64,000 bases of DNA, from contig NC_059287.1 of NCBI RefSeq assembly GCF_017591435.1, positions 14,455,134 through 14,519,133 of the forward strand, given 5' to 3'. The stretch is from Portunus trituberculatus (taxonomy: Eukaryota; Arthropoda; Malacostraca; Decapoda; Portunidae). Shown here piece after piece: positions 13,101 through 22,940 of this stretch; positions within the stretch are counted from its first letter, which is position 1, and the number at the start of each line of letters is the position of its first letter. Position numbers and translations under genes: made by a program. Under the pieces are notes generated by a model. It was not told the DNA's origin, did no database searches, and saw only the letters and a list, made by a program, of their open reading frames with translations.

Positions 13101-15094
13101 GCAGTGAAGCGGATTTGAGTAAGGTGGTGGTATCACATGAACCCTGCCTATAGTGTATTCCTGAGGCACAATACTTGAAAACAACAGTAACAGGGTCACC
13201 TCAAGTATCAAGTGACAGTTTCTCCATTGCATACCAAACATAATGCAACATAGCAAGGGTGAGTCACAGGAGGAAAATGATGCCTAGACTAAATATAACA
13301 CTGACTGACTGGCTCATATGACTTATCCCTTCCAAATGAGGCATAAAGAAGTGAATGTAAGGAAAAATAAAGCAGAACGCAGTAGAAATTCTTGTGTGTC
13401 TGAGTAATGCAGTTAATCCTTTTTAGAAACAAGGTTGAAGTGAAGGATAGAAAAAAAAAGTATGACTGCAAATTTGACTAACTGACACTACCAACTCCTT
13501 TGTGAGATGTAAAAAAAAATGGAAAGATAGACGAAAAACAACCAAGACTCCACAAATTTCTTATCCGTGAGTCATGCCACTTCAAGATAAGACCAAAGGA
13601 TGAAAGGAAGCATTCATTGTTAATCCCCACTCATTTCTGAAGACTCCCTGCCCTCTCACTCCCTCAGATCACGTCGTCACCACTTTTGCTACTGAGAAAA
13701 AAACAAGCCAGGGGATTTTACCAAGGTGGGGAAGGGAGGGAGGGCTTCACATCACATTCCTTGCCTCCACTTCCTGTCTTGCCCTCTCCTTCCCCTCCCC
13801 AATGTGTCTGCTTTCAATATCTCTCCCCTCAGCCTTCCCTATGCTATATAAGGCTGATTTCCTCAATTTTGACAAAGGAAATGATGTTAAATGCCGCCAA
13901 TGATATAGGAAAGTGTGTTTTGTCCACTCCTTTTCCTCCCCCCTGTGTCTGCTTTCAATATCTCTCCCCTCAGTCCTCCCTAAGCTATATAAGGAAGATT
14001 TCCTCACAATTTTGACAAAGGAAATTATGTTAAATGCCGCCAATGATGGATTTGGTATAGGAAAGTGTGTTTTCTTCTCGCCTTCCTCTTCCTTCCTATG
14101 TTTGTTTTCAGTACAGTTCTCCTCAGCCTTCCTAATGCTACATAAGGTTGATCTCTTCACAATTCAAGCACAAGGTGATGTAAAATGCCACTAATGTCAT
14201 TTCTAATACTAGGATGTGTTGAGGGAATGGGAGAAGCAATGACACCCACTAAACCTCTCCTTACCACAAAATCTGCACTATTCACTCCTTAAAGAGACTA
14301 ATACTTAAAACCTAACCACATATCAGTACACTAGCCAAGCCATCACATACAGGGCAGTTAAGACAAGGCAGCAAACATTCACACACACACATCATTCATA
14401 CTTGGCTCAAAAAATCAACCTAATATCCCTCTAATAGATACTATGTGGTTATTTGCACAGGAAATAGAAGGATCCAGGACTGCTTAGGTTCAACTGTGTG
14501 GTTATTTGGAGAGTCAAGAGAATCAGGGACTGGTTAGATTTGACTGTGATTATTTGCACAGTAAAGAGAAGGATCTAGGACCATTTTGGTTGGACTGTTG
14601 ATATTTGCACAGTAAAAAGAAGGATCCAGGACTGTTTAGGTTGGACTGTGTTTATTTCGAGAGTAAAGAGAAGGATCTAGGACTGTTTAGGTTTGACTGT
14701 GGTTATTTGGACAGTAAAGAGAAGAATCTAGGACTGTTTGGGTTCAACTGTGGTTATTTGGATAGCAGAGGGAAGGATCTAGGACTGTTTAACTACGACT
14801 GTGGTGATTTGAAGAGTAAAGAGAATCAGGGACAGGTTAGATTTGATTGGGCCTGATTGCCTCACTATGACATGACACATTGGCACCACACATGACGGCT
14901 GCATCACCTGACATACGTATGCTATGCTACCCATTTATTACACTGGGCCAGATGTCACTATACGTACAATGTTATGACAAACTTTACAATGTTGCCTCTG
15001 CTTTTTCTTTAAACTTATTCTTTACTCATAAGATAAAAGCTAACTAAACTATTTGTCTAAAAGAAATGTCAAGAGAATCACTAGAAATTTATGG

Positions 15095-15182
<88 letters not shown>

Positions 15183-16707
15183 GGACATGTGCAAGACTAG
15201 CGGTAGGTTTAGTGACTGCCTTGCCATACCAAACACTGTCCTCACTAGTAACAATACTTGGTGATTGTGTGGTGTCTCTCTGTCCTTGTGCTGCCATTCT
15301 GTGAGCCACTATACTTAGACAATGGTGAACTGTTAACCCGCTGAGTACCACAATGTGTTTTTGTATTCATTCTCCTTACTATTTGGTGATTTTATACAGC
15401 TTCAGAAACTTATGTGTGGGATTAAAATAGTGAAGACTGTGGCCATTAATCTCCTGACCTCCATAGACACTTCCTAATGTCAATAAAATGGTGTAATCGT
15501 GCACGTATATATATACCAAACACTGTCCTCACTAGTAACAATACTTGGTGATTGTGTGGTGTCTCTCTGTCCTTGTGCTGCCATTCTGTGAGCCACTATA
15601 CTTAGACAATGGTGAACTGTTAACCCGCTGAGTACCACAATGTGTTTTTGTATTCATTCTCCTTACTATTTGGTGATTTTATACAGCTTCAGAAACTTAT
15701 GTGTGGGATTAAAATAGTGAAGACTGTGGCCATTAATCTCCTGACCTCCATAGACACTTCCTAATATCAATAAAATGGTGTAATCGTGCACGTATATGTC
15801 AAGGTAAAAATGTGTCCCAGTACTTAAGATGTTTTCCTTGCATCCCGGCCCACTCCTTGCCTCTTCCCCTCTTCCCCCCTCAAGTCCTCAAAGTCTGCCT
15901 AACAGCATGAAGAGAGCTGCCCTGTCTCCTTTAGTGATAACTGTGGCTGGAAGCTTCACTATGTTGTCTATTCATCTTCCATTATTATATGTAAGTTTCA
16001 TGAAAATTTGACTTCTGACTTCTATACACTACAAAAATATTAGTTGAAAAATACAGCGGGCCTTCACCTTAAACCCGTTCAGCACTGAGACTCATTTCTA
16101 CTTTGAGTTTTGGGTATGATTAGATGATTTTATTTACATTAGGAAGGATCTACGGTGGTCAAAAGATTAACAGCCTGCGTCTTCACTACTTTAATCCCCA
16201 CACAAGTTTCTGAAGCTGTGCAGTCACCAAATAGTAACCGGAATTAATATGAAAACATGTCATGGTACTGAAGACATTAACACAAGATAAACATGACATA
16301 TCTGAAGTACTCATATCAACACCACCACCACCACCAGGAACAACACAATAAAAACCTTAACAAAATACAAAAAAAGACAGCCTTTGAGCAAACCACGAGT
16401 CAGACAAGAGCCAAGACAATTAACATGCCAGACACAACTCAGGTCACTCATGTCACCACAAGTAATAACAAATATGTGGTGGTCATGTCAACACAACACA
16501 CATTCACAACCACACACCCACAAAAACACACAAATAAAACACAACACGAACAATAAACACACCTGATCAAAAAAAAAAATTAATAAATAATAATAAAAAT
16601 GTCGGAATCTGAAAATAGAGAGGGGACAGAGAGGAGAGGGACGAGAGATGGAGAGGGAAGGAGGGATATAACTACTAAAAAATTTTGATTACTCACTTGA
16701 AAACACC

Positions 16708-16780
<73 letters not shown>

Positions 16781-17068
16781 TTACTAATACTACTACCGCG
16801 TCAGACCCACGGAATCCTACCCCCCAAACCCTCCTTGTACTAGTAGAGAGAGTAAGAGGAGGCAGTGCTCACCTTTGTACATGACGGCCACACACTGCGC
16901 CGCTGCCTGGAAAAGAGACCAAAGCTTCTCGGCAGCCGCGTCAGCCTCGCCCTGTAAGTGTTCTTGGTGGTCTGCCTCTCCCTCCAGCTCCTGCACCGTC
17001 TGCTGTTCCCACGAGGTGATCCAGCATTCCCCCAGCACGTCATCCTCGCCGTCACGCCCCTCACTCAT
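6980..17068 (-). CDS. HAPSTR1: HAPSTR1 (C16orf72 family), 5 coding exons, complete
   Basis: CDS joins 17068-16873, 11890-11816, 11069-10907, 9859-9729 and 7182-6980. The total is 768 nt, 255 aa plus TAA, against about 275 aa in vertebrates. Human HAPSTR1 is known as a partner of the ubiquitin ligase HUWE1 in stress responses and is mainly nuclear; that role is carried over here from the family. Family signatures seen: two LW-x-x-FQ-x-AA-...-YK units ending exons 1 and 2, the basic block GYQRR...RRRHFRREELLAFL in exon 3, DLSTFREALGI in exon 4, and the C-terminus DSPQHKRSR, which resembles a nuclear localisation signal. Every junction keeps phase (1,1,2,1). Donors are GT, although exon 3 uses the weak GTCGGT. 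The start ATG is at 17068 in the context GACATGA. The recognition is from memory of the family; a database search would confirm it. Confidence 0.93.
7218..8330. repeat. minisatellite array in HAPSTR1 intron 4
   Basis: Degenerate tandem units. Near 7285-7640 the unit is about 50-60 bp and centres on GCATGGTTTATAAGGCACAC. Near 7975-8310 it is about 90 bp and centres on AGCAGGGAAGGAAGTGGCA and CACAAGCCACACTGCTGCAA. The two share the CAAG-CACACTATTGCAAA core, so they look like one family with two period lengths. The array starts about 35 bp upstream of the exon 5 acceptor. Confidence 0.85.
8820..8875. repeat. (CAGT)n microsatellite, interrupted
   Basis: Runs of CAGT/CAAT units split by ATTAAG. 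From 8876 to 9430 I see no gene or structured element; this is HAPSTR1 intron 4. Confidence 0.85.
9433..9647 (+). mobile_element. MITE-like element, copy 4 (HAPSTR1 intron 4)
   Basis: Ends TTAACCCCTTCAGTACTGGG and AGTACTGAAGAGGTTAA, length 215 bp. It sits about 80 bp below HAPSTR1 exon 4 on the transcribed strand. TTAA flanks both ends and may be the target duplication. Confidence 0.78.
9729..9859 (-). CDS. HAPSTR1: HAPSTR1 exon 4 (residues 145-188)
   Basis: Acceptor ATCCACAG| and a strong donor CCAG|GTAAGT. A low-complexity Pro/His/Asn stretch (PHHPHHHNHNPEPD) precedes DLSTFREALGIP, which aligns with the DLQPFREAI segment of the vertebrate protein. Confidence 0.88.
9870..10190. repeat. ~57 bp minisatellite in HAPSTR1 intron 3
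   Basis: Five to six degenerate units with the core GTCCAGAATTATAAGAATAT, then GAGAATTT and GGTCTTATTGGA. It starts about 10 bp above the exon 4 acceptor. Confidence 0.8.
10390..10930. repeat. HAPSTR1: tandem repeat derived from HAPSTR1 exon 3 end and donor
   Basis: Three units (near 10390, 10528 and 10655) repeat the plus-strand pattern CACTGACCTAATATATGCAG, then GCCTATATGAGGGAC. The true exon 3 end/donor at 10901-10930 reads ACCGACCTGATGTGTGCGGG then TCTGTGTGGGGG. The (CCA)n next to the donor is repeated as well. The units therefore copy the last ~25 bp of coding exon and the adjoining intron. Confidence 0.75.
10907..11069 (-). CDS. HAPSTR1: HAPSTR1 exon 3 (residues 91-144), basic block
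   Basis: Acceptor ATGCAG|TAGAATG. The exon encodes GMQAGYQRRTREVLNWARRR and then HFRREELLAFLAGKTPPHRP, the most conserved part of the protein. The donor is CAG|GTCGGT, which departs from the GTRAGT consensus. Degraded tandem copies of this exon end and donor fill the start of the next intron. Confidence 0.9.
11097..11255. repeat. interstitial TTAGG / TAGGC telomere-like array (HAPSTR1 intron 2)
   Basis: Two blocks (11097-11199 and 11227-11255) of perfect and near-perfect TTAGG units interleaved with TAGGC runs. Single units are scattered to about 11412, with a repeated ATTTCTATACATG spacer. TTAGG is the usual telomeric repeat of arthropods. The block starts about 30 bp above the exon 3 acceptor. 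Confidence 0.88.
11816..11890 (-). CDS. HAPSTR1: HAPSTR1 exon 2 (residues 66-90)
   Basis: A 75 nt exon with acceptor CCCCCAG| and donor AAAG|GTACGG. It encodes MWVPFQTAAGHITALYK, the second copy of the motif ending exon 1. The paired units are a known feature of the family and are preserved here at matching exon ends. Confidence 0.9.
13795..14190. repeat. three-copy ~147 bp tandem repeat (HAPSTR1 intron 1)
   Basis: Units begin near 13802, 13945 and 14098 with TCTGCTTTCAATATCTCTCC, contain CTATATAAGG and TTTTGACAAAGGAAAT, and end ATGCCGCCAATGAT. The third unit is the most diverged. Confidence 0.85.
14440..14862. repeat. ~60 bp minisatellite, seven units (HAPSTR1 intron 1)
   Basis: Core GAAGGATCTAGGACTGTTTA, then GGTT..ACTGTGGTTATTTG. 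Because the period is near 60 nt, a plus-strand frame stays open with a 20-residue repeat (KEKDLGLFRFDCGYLDS). This is a repeat by-product; no exon signals surround it. Confidence 0.85.
15096..15180. repeat. (GT)n microsatellite
   Basis: About 42 GT units in HAPSTR1 intron 1. Confidence 0.95.
15333..15836 (-). mobile_element. MITE-like element, copy 5, tandemly duplicated
   Basis: A copy beginning TTAACCCGCTGAGTACCACA at 15333 occurs again at 15620 because a 287 bp segment (15226-15512) is repeated directly at 15513-15799. Only the second copy runs on to the family end CCCAGTACTTAAG. It lies in HAPSTR1 intron 1. Confidence 0.75.
16069..16280 (+). mobile_element. MITE-like element, copy 6 (HAPSTR1 intron 1)
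   Basis: Ends TTAAACCCGTTCAGCACTGA and GGTACTGAAGACATTAA. The interior AGTTTTGGGTATGATTAG matches copies 1 and 3. Confidence 0.75.
16714..16777. repeat. (GA)n microsatellite
   Basis: About 32 GA units, about 95 bp inside HAPSTR1 intron 1 from its donor. Confidence 0.95.
16873..17068 (-). CDS. HAPSTR1: HAPSTR1 exon 1 (residues 1-65)
   Basis: Begins MSEGRDGEDD, an acidic N-terminus with WITSWEQQ and then the first LWSLFQAAA...MYK helix-like unit. The donor after 16873 is AAAG|GTGAGC. The exon leaves one base, so the next codon is split. A (GA)n microsatellite lies about 95 bp inside the following intron. Confidence 0.9.
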
Positions 17069-18022
17069 GTCCTCAGGAGGCAGGAAGGTCGTCAGGAGGA
17101 GAAATATGTGGTGGTGCAGAGAGGTGTTGCCTGCCTCTGCCAGTCTCCCTCTCAGCTGTGTCTCTGTTCCAGTACTTCTCGCTGTTGCTCTTTATCTCTC
17201 TTCTTATTCGTGGGTTTATATCTTTCATTATATTTTCTTTAACTTTCTACTATTTTTATGACTTGTTTTATATAAATGTTATGCAGTTTTGTTTCATCTT
17301 AGTTATTTTGTAAAAATTGTAAATATTTTTTATTTTTAGTTTTATGCTATTTTAGTTGTGTTCCCAGGTTCAATTTACCTTTTTATTATTTTCAGTATTT
17401 TTTTACAGGCTATAAATTGCTTGGATACATTTTTGCTAATAACGTTGTTGTTTCTTAGAAGAACTGCGACGTGTGTTAAGGATTGTGAGGCGGGTCTGTC
17501 TCACTGCTGCCATCAAGGACGAATGCTATTTCTCTTTTCAAATGACGATTTCAACCCTCTTTTTGCCTATTTACGACCCATTAATAGTACAGTGATGCTT
17601 AAGAATGTTCCCTAGATACAAAGAGACAGCACAAAAACCAATAGAAGAGCATGTTATATATTTGTGCGTCTCTTTCTTCCCCTTGTTCAATTTGTCCCCT
17701 TGCAGGATATGTCAATTTTTTGGGGGGTACAGTTTTAGTTCATTTATATTCTTATTGTTGCTTCTCAGTCTCCTTTCCTTCATATATAATGATTTATTCT
17801 CAAGTATCGCCCACATACTTGATCTTTTTTTCATCTATTTTGTTGTTTTATTTGTTTTGGTTCCTCATATCTGATTTTTCGTGTGTGTGTGTGTGTGTGT
17901 GTGTTTAATGATTTTTGTCTCAGTGTCATCCGTTTTTTTTCATTTCTTTCGGGAATGATCCACTAATGTATTGTTCTAACTATCATTCTAAAGTTTTCCG
18001 TGTTATCTTGTTCCTTCTTGTC

Positions 18023-18061
<39 letters not shown>

Positions 18062-18180
18062 GACTTGTCTTTTCTTGCTGCCGCTTGTCATATTCTCTCT
18101 CTCTCTCTTGAATACAATAATTCTAGGTTCAACTTTTCTGCTACCAAACATATACGTGAAGTAACTCCCCATTAATTTCC
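17069..18180. other. HAPSTR1 upstream region
   Basis: GC-rich for the first ~110 bp above the start codon, then T-rich with (GT)n at 17881-17904 and (CT)n at 18026-18058. No CpG island and no clear TATA box. The transcription start is not assigned. Confidence 0.4.
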
Positions 18181-18210
18181 TTCCTGCATGTGTTATTGTG
18201 GAAGCTTTAA

Positions 18211-18690
18211 TTGTGTCTGCCAGCTCGTTTCATCATTATTCAATATCCCATCTTTGTAATTTTCCCAAGGGGCGTCCCATGCAATTCACTGCTCATTGGT
18301 CAAACGAAACATTTCTTTCGGGAATGCTGTTTTTATAGACTAGAAAAAAGCCTTGATGATATTTTATTATCTTGTTCACCAACACTGTTGTCGGCCATCA
18401 GTCTGGGTCTCCCTCAAACTTACAACCCATTGCGTGGCTCGCAACGCCGACCTCCTCTCAGGGAGGCGACAGGATGTCCGTTATCAGGATACCATGTTAA
18501 TTTTCTACAACTGACATGTGGGGTTCCCCGGGGCACGATGATGGGTTCGCTGTGCGTCCTAATACTTGCCAATGACGCTCCCATCCACACGTTACCCCAT
18601 CCCTGAAGGTATGTATGTGGATGACTGGCTTGACTGCTCTCCGTGGGCGTCCCAGTCAATAAAAGGACCCGGACTGCTCGATCGGCACTG
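18211..18690 (+). mobile_element. degraded LINE reverse-transcriptase fragment
   Basis: A plus-strand frame contains LQLTCGVPRGTMMGSLCVLI followed by ANDA. This resembles the PQG-x-x-x-GP/S...LF-ND motif 4 of non-LTR reverse transcriptases. The catalytic FADD motif is not recognisable and the frame breaks soon after, so this is a remnant. Confidence 0.5.
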
Positions 18691-19269
18691 CACACAACTC
18701 TGAAGCAACCAACAGGCGTGTACAGGACGTGCGACTATCAATCACTGCAAGACTTTAGTGATGCATGTTTGATGAGCACTTTTCCTATCTATAATTGAAT
18801 AATAATTCTAACAAAAGTGACATCTGTCATCCATTCTTTCAGGACAGCTGTCATCGGCTAAAGCTGCCTCTGACATATCATAGGCCTGCCTTTTTCTCTC
18901 ACCACACACTTCTTGTCATTTATACATCTAATACTACTACTAATATACTAATAATAATACTAATAATAATGGTAATAACAGTAGTAATAAACTGATCTTT
19001 GTGGTGTGTCTGTGTTACAAGGTATATACTGCCCAGAATGGATGATAGAGAGAGGGTGGAGTAGGGGTGCTGGAATGGGGATGAGGGTTAGATGGAAGTG
19101 ATAAGGAGACAGTATGAAAAATACAGAAACAAGAAGGGAGTGCTTCCATCGTCAAAAGGCCTGACAGTGACACCAGACACTGTTTTACTCCTGCCCAGTC
19201 ATGATGAGATGATTTTCTATGTTCAACTTAACGGTTCAAAAAATACAGATCATACAATTCCTTAAAATC

Positions 19270-19275
19270 TTTATT
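19270..19275 (-). terminator. CCAR1: candidate CCAR1 polyadenylation signal
   Basis: AATAAA on the minus strand, about 1.86 kb below the CCAR1 stop. The intervening DNA (19276-21130) has no coding potential that I can see and contains a (CA)n tract (20942-20988) and a short (TA)n, so it is plausible 3'UTR. No clear GT-rich downstream element was found, so the call is weak. Confidence 0.35.
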
Positions 19276-20937
19276 CTACTCACTAGACAAACTTCTGTAC
19301 AAAGCAGCTTTTAATTACATCAGGAGAGGAAATGCTTCCTATGAAAGCGGAAGAGAATTCAGATACCAAATGTACACTGCATGAGCTGAATATCATCCTT
19401 AACTCTCACAGAATTATTTGTTCTTGAGGGCACTACATTCAATAAAAATAACATCATCATGGCAGTGAATGCTTGAGGTATAAAATCAATAAATATATTG
19501 AGTAGTAACAGGTATTCCAATAATGTACTGGGAAGTGTGTTTGTCTTTAATTCCTTAAGAAGTGATGCATAATGGGATCAAAGGGGAACTCGAGGCAGGC
19601 CTCACCAACCAAGTGACTGTCTGAGGAGTGTGAGAGCAGCACCACGGCCAGGCAGACATGGTGCACACACTCACTGGCGTCTGGCCTCACCCTTGCCACA
19701 ATGGCTGGGCAAGGCTACAAGTCTGAAGTGTTGCTCAAGAGCAGCGAGGTGACTTAGTTCAGCAGGTTCCTTTACCAGATTTTCATGGAGCTTTGTTTCT
19801 GAATATCTTCAGTCCACAAAAAGTCAGCAATTATCTTTGTGGCTAGTGCCGACACAATGAAGGTGATGAGTGGAGAGTTGTAACCACCTTTGGTAAGGCA
19901 ATGAGTAGCCTTAGTATTGTGAATTGAGTATGAATAGTAGAATTCACATATGGAATTAGAAACAATTACTTTAAAGCCATTGCATATTTAACAACATAAC
20001 TCTGGCAACTTACTCACAACCACCTCACCAGTGTTGAGTGTTCAGCTTCCTTGGTCTACCACGCACAGAATTCCCTTCACCAGAGAGACAGAGTTTGATA
20101 ATGCGGGAGAGCAATGAGTGACAGACTCCTTTAAGTGAGCAGAGCCAGATTTGTACTAATGGACAGTGATGGAGAGACAGACTGATACAAATGTATGGAC
20201 ATCATACATATAAATAGATAAAAATGGATGGAAATAGACTGACACAAATGAAAGAGAAGGAATATAATTGGAAATCTATACAATAATCAAACCAAATTTC
20301 CTTCACATATTGATGGTCACATTGGAAATGACTTACTTTTCATACTAATATTTACATTTTTACACATCAATACAAAAATGCATCAGTAACTCCGTTACTT
20401 ATGAAAAATATATAAATATATATACTATATATATATGTATATATATATATACGAATTACATTTTCATCGCAAGTCAACAAAACACTTTGACATCATTCAT
20501 GCAAAGTGGAAAACCAAACAGTTAAGTTATTGTCATCTCTGCAGCAACCTGAAGACCAAGAATTAATTGTCAGAGTAAAATTATTTACATTATACTTCTC
20601 TATTTTCTCAAGGCACACAAAGAACAAATTAAATCATCCTTGAAAGTGGATATTTGCAGCAGAGACAGAAATGCAGTCTTACATAGGTCAACGTCAAGCA
20701 AACTGAGTCTCGATGGGCCAGGCTCGCCGACATGACCCGGCTTGACCCGACCCGACCCGACCTGAGTCACAGCGGTTCATCCACAGTTGCTAACAAACAA
20801 AAAATAAATAAAACATCACAAGGGCTGGCCACCACAGGTCAAGAATCATCCCTGAATGTCATTATTTACAGAGCTCAGGTGATCCTCCCTTTGTTCCTCC
20901 CATACACAGCCTCCTAAGTAGACATTCAATGCCTTAC

Positions 20938-20992
<55 letters not shown>

Positions 20993-21130
20993 TCAGACTC
21001 AGCCAAGACTGGAGGGAAGCATGTCACCAGTGCATCACTCAGACACACACAAACACACCAAGCAATCCCTCCACACACAGGTTACCAATCAAGACAGTGA
21101 CAGTGACCAGAGCCACTCATCCTGTTATGT

Positions 21131-22940
21131 TCACTCAAAGGTTCCATTTTCCATGTGTTCCACCTTCACCCGTGTTTCCTTGACGTCTCGGAGTGTGAGG
21201 TCGTCTTCCTCCAGGTCGACGCCGGCCACCAGAGGGCGAATGACCAGCTTGATTTGGTTCAGGGCTCGCTGATACACATTGTTATCCTCCTGTTCAATGT
21301 AAAAGCACACTGGTTAATAATCTTTATTTTTTATGTAAGAGGATAAATCTGGCTAAGAACAACAAAAAACGATTGAATAAACAGGCCCACTGGCATGATA
21401 TTAACATTTTCATCTGAGAACTAGTTAAGATTTGGTTAAGTCTCATTCAGTTCATTAATTTCACTTCCAATCCTTTCAGTTTTCTGTCAATTTGAAGAAG
21501 TCACATTTTGCAGAATTTGCTGTAATCTACAACTATTTAACACCCTGAGCATCATTATACATTTCCACATTCATTCTCCTTACTATTTGGTGATTTTATA
21601 CAGCTTCAGAAACTTATGTGTGGAGATTAAAAAGTGAAGATTCTGAACATTAATCTTCTGACTTCCAAAGACCTTTCCTAATGTAAATTAAAAGGTCCAA
21701 TGATACACAATTCTCTAGGTAAAAATATCCCAGTAAGGAGGTTAAGTAACAGCAACACGGCAGCTATGAATCCCCCTAACAGGTGCACACAGCTTGCCAA
21801 ACTCACAATAGCTTTCTGGAGTTCCTCTTCTAGTGTCTTTATAGTAGAGTTGGCCATCTTGAGTTCTTTGGTGAGTTTGCTGATCTTTTCACTAGCCTTT
21901 TTGGATTCCTCCTTATTATTCACTGCAAAAAAGATGTATTGTTGAGATCACTATCCCTGTTCACTATGGCAATACTGAACTAACTAAGACAGACCCATAG
22001 TTTTAAACACAATTCCAAACTTTACAGGACCGCAATACTAAGAGACTCATACTATTAAATGCACAATCCCAAATTTTACTGGACCTTAAATATTTACCAA
22101 GCAACACGACACTTTCATTTCTTCAGACACTCCTGGTGGTCAGTGTTCCTTGCAAATCATGAGATGAAGGGAAAAGATTCACTTGATAATTTGACGGTGA
22201 AACACTTACATAATTCCTTCTGCAACTCCTTCAGCTTCTCCTCCGTGTTGCTGCGAGTGTTGTCTGACTTCTCCAGCTGCTGCATCAACTTGCTGATGTC
22301 CACCAGAGACCCGCCGTACTTCACCACACCTACAAGGAAACAAACCTTCATATCTCCAATGCATAACTCTCCATTTCTTCTGTCTTCATTCTTATTGATT
22401 CCCTTAACTAATATGAAGATAGACCATAAGTAACCAAACATTTCACTTCCTCTTGTCTTCATTGTCTACTTTACTGATGCAAAGTAACCAGTAATAATAA
22501 ATGACCAGGTACAAAACACAGGCCAACACCAACCAGCTGTGAAAGAGACAATATATTACTCAATGCTTGTACCTTCCAGCACCTATACTCTCCATCACAC
22601 CTTCTTACTCCTATCAATCCCACCTTAGATAACCAGTAGTAATAAATGACCCTCATACAAAAACACAGGCCAACACCAAGCAGCTGTGAAACAGACAACA
22701 CGTTCTTCAATGCATGTACCTTCCATCACCTTTACTCTCCATTAGACCTACTCCAATCTATCCCACCTTAGATAACTAGTAATAAAAGACCCTGGTACAA
22801 AAACACAGGCCAACAATAAGCACCTGTGAAAGAGACAATGGGTTCCTCCTTGTTTCGGGTCCCTTTCCTTGTGCCGATCTTGCCTTCACAAGTGGGAGTC
22901 ACCACTGCGTCTACGAACAGTGGCATTATTGTGTTGTTAC
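21131..22940 (-). CDS. CCAR1: CCAR1 exons 16-19: linker, C-terminal coiled coil and stop
   Basis: Exon 16 (22940-22824) and exon 17 (22329-22210) give VVKYGGSLVDISKLMQQLEK, corresponding to the GAMVDVGSLLQKLEK stretch of the vertebrate protein. Exon 18 (21922-21807) gives EKISKLTKELKMANSTIKTL, a coiled coil. Exon 19 (21289-21131) ends VEHMENGTFE and TGA at 21133-21131. The exon 16 end is duplicated twice in the following intron. Confidence 0.88.

Noticed and set aside
14605..14856. Protein with 20-residue repeats
   Set aside because: The period of the minisatellite happens to be near 60 nt, which keeps one frame open. No exon borders, and it lies inside HAPSTR1 intron 1.
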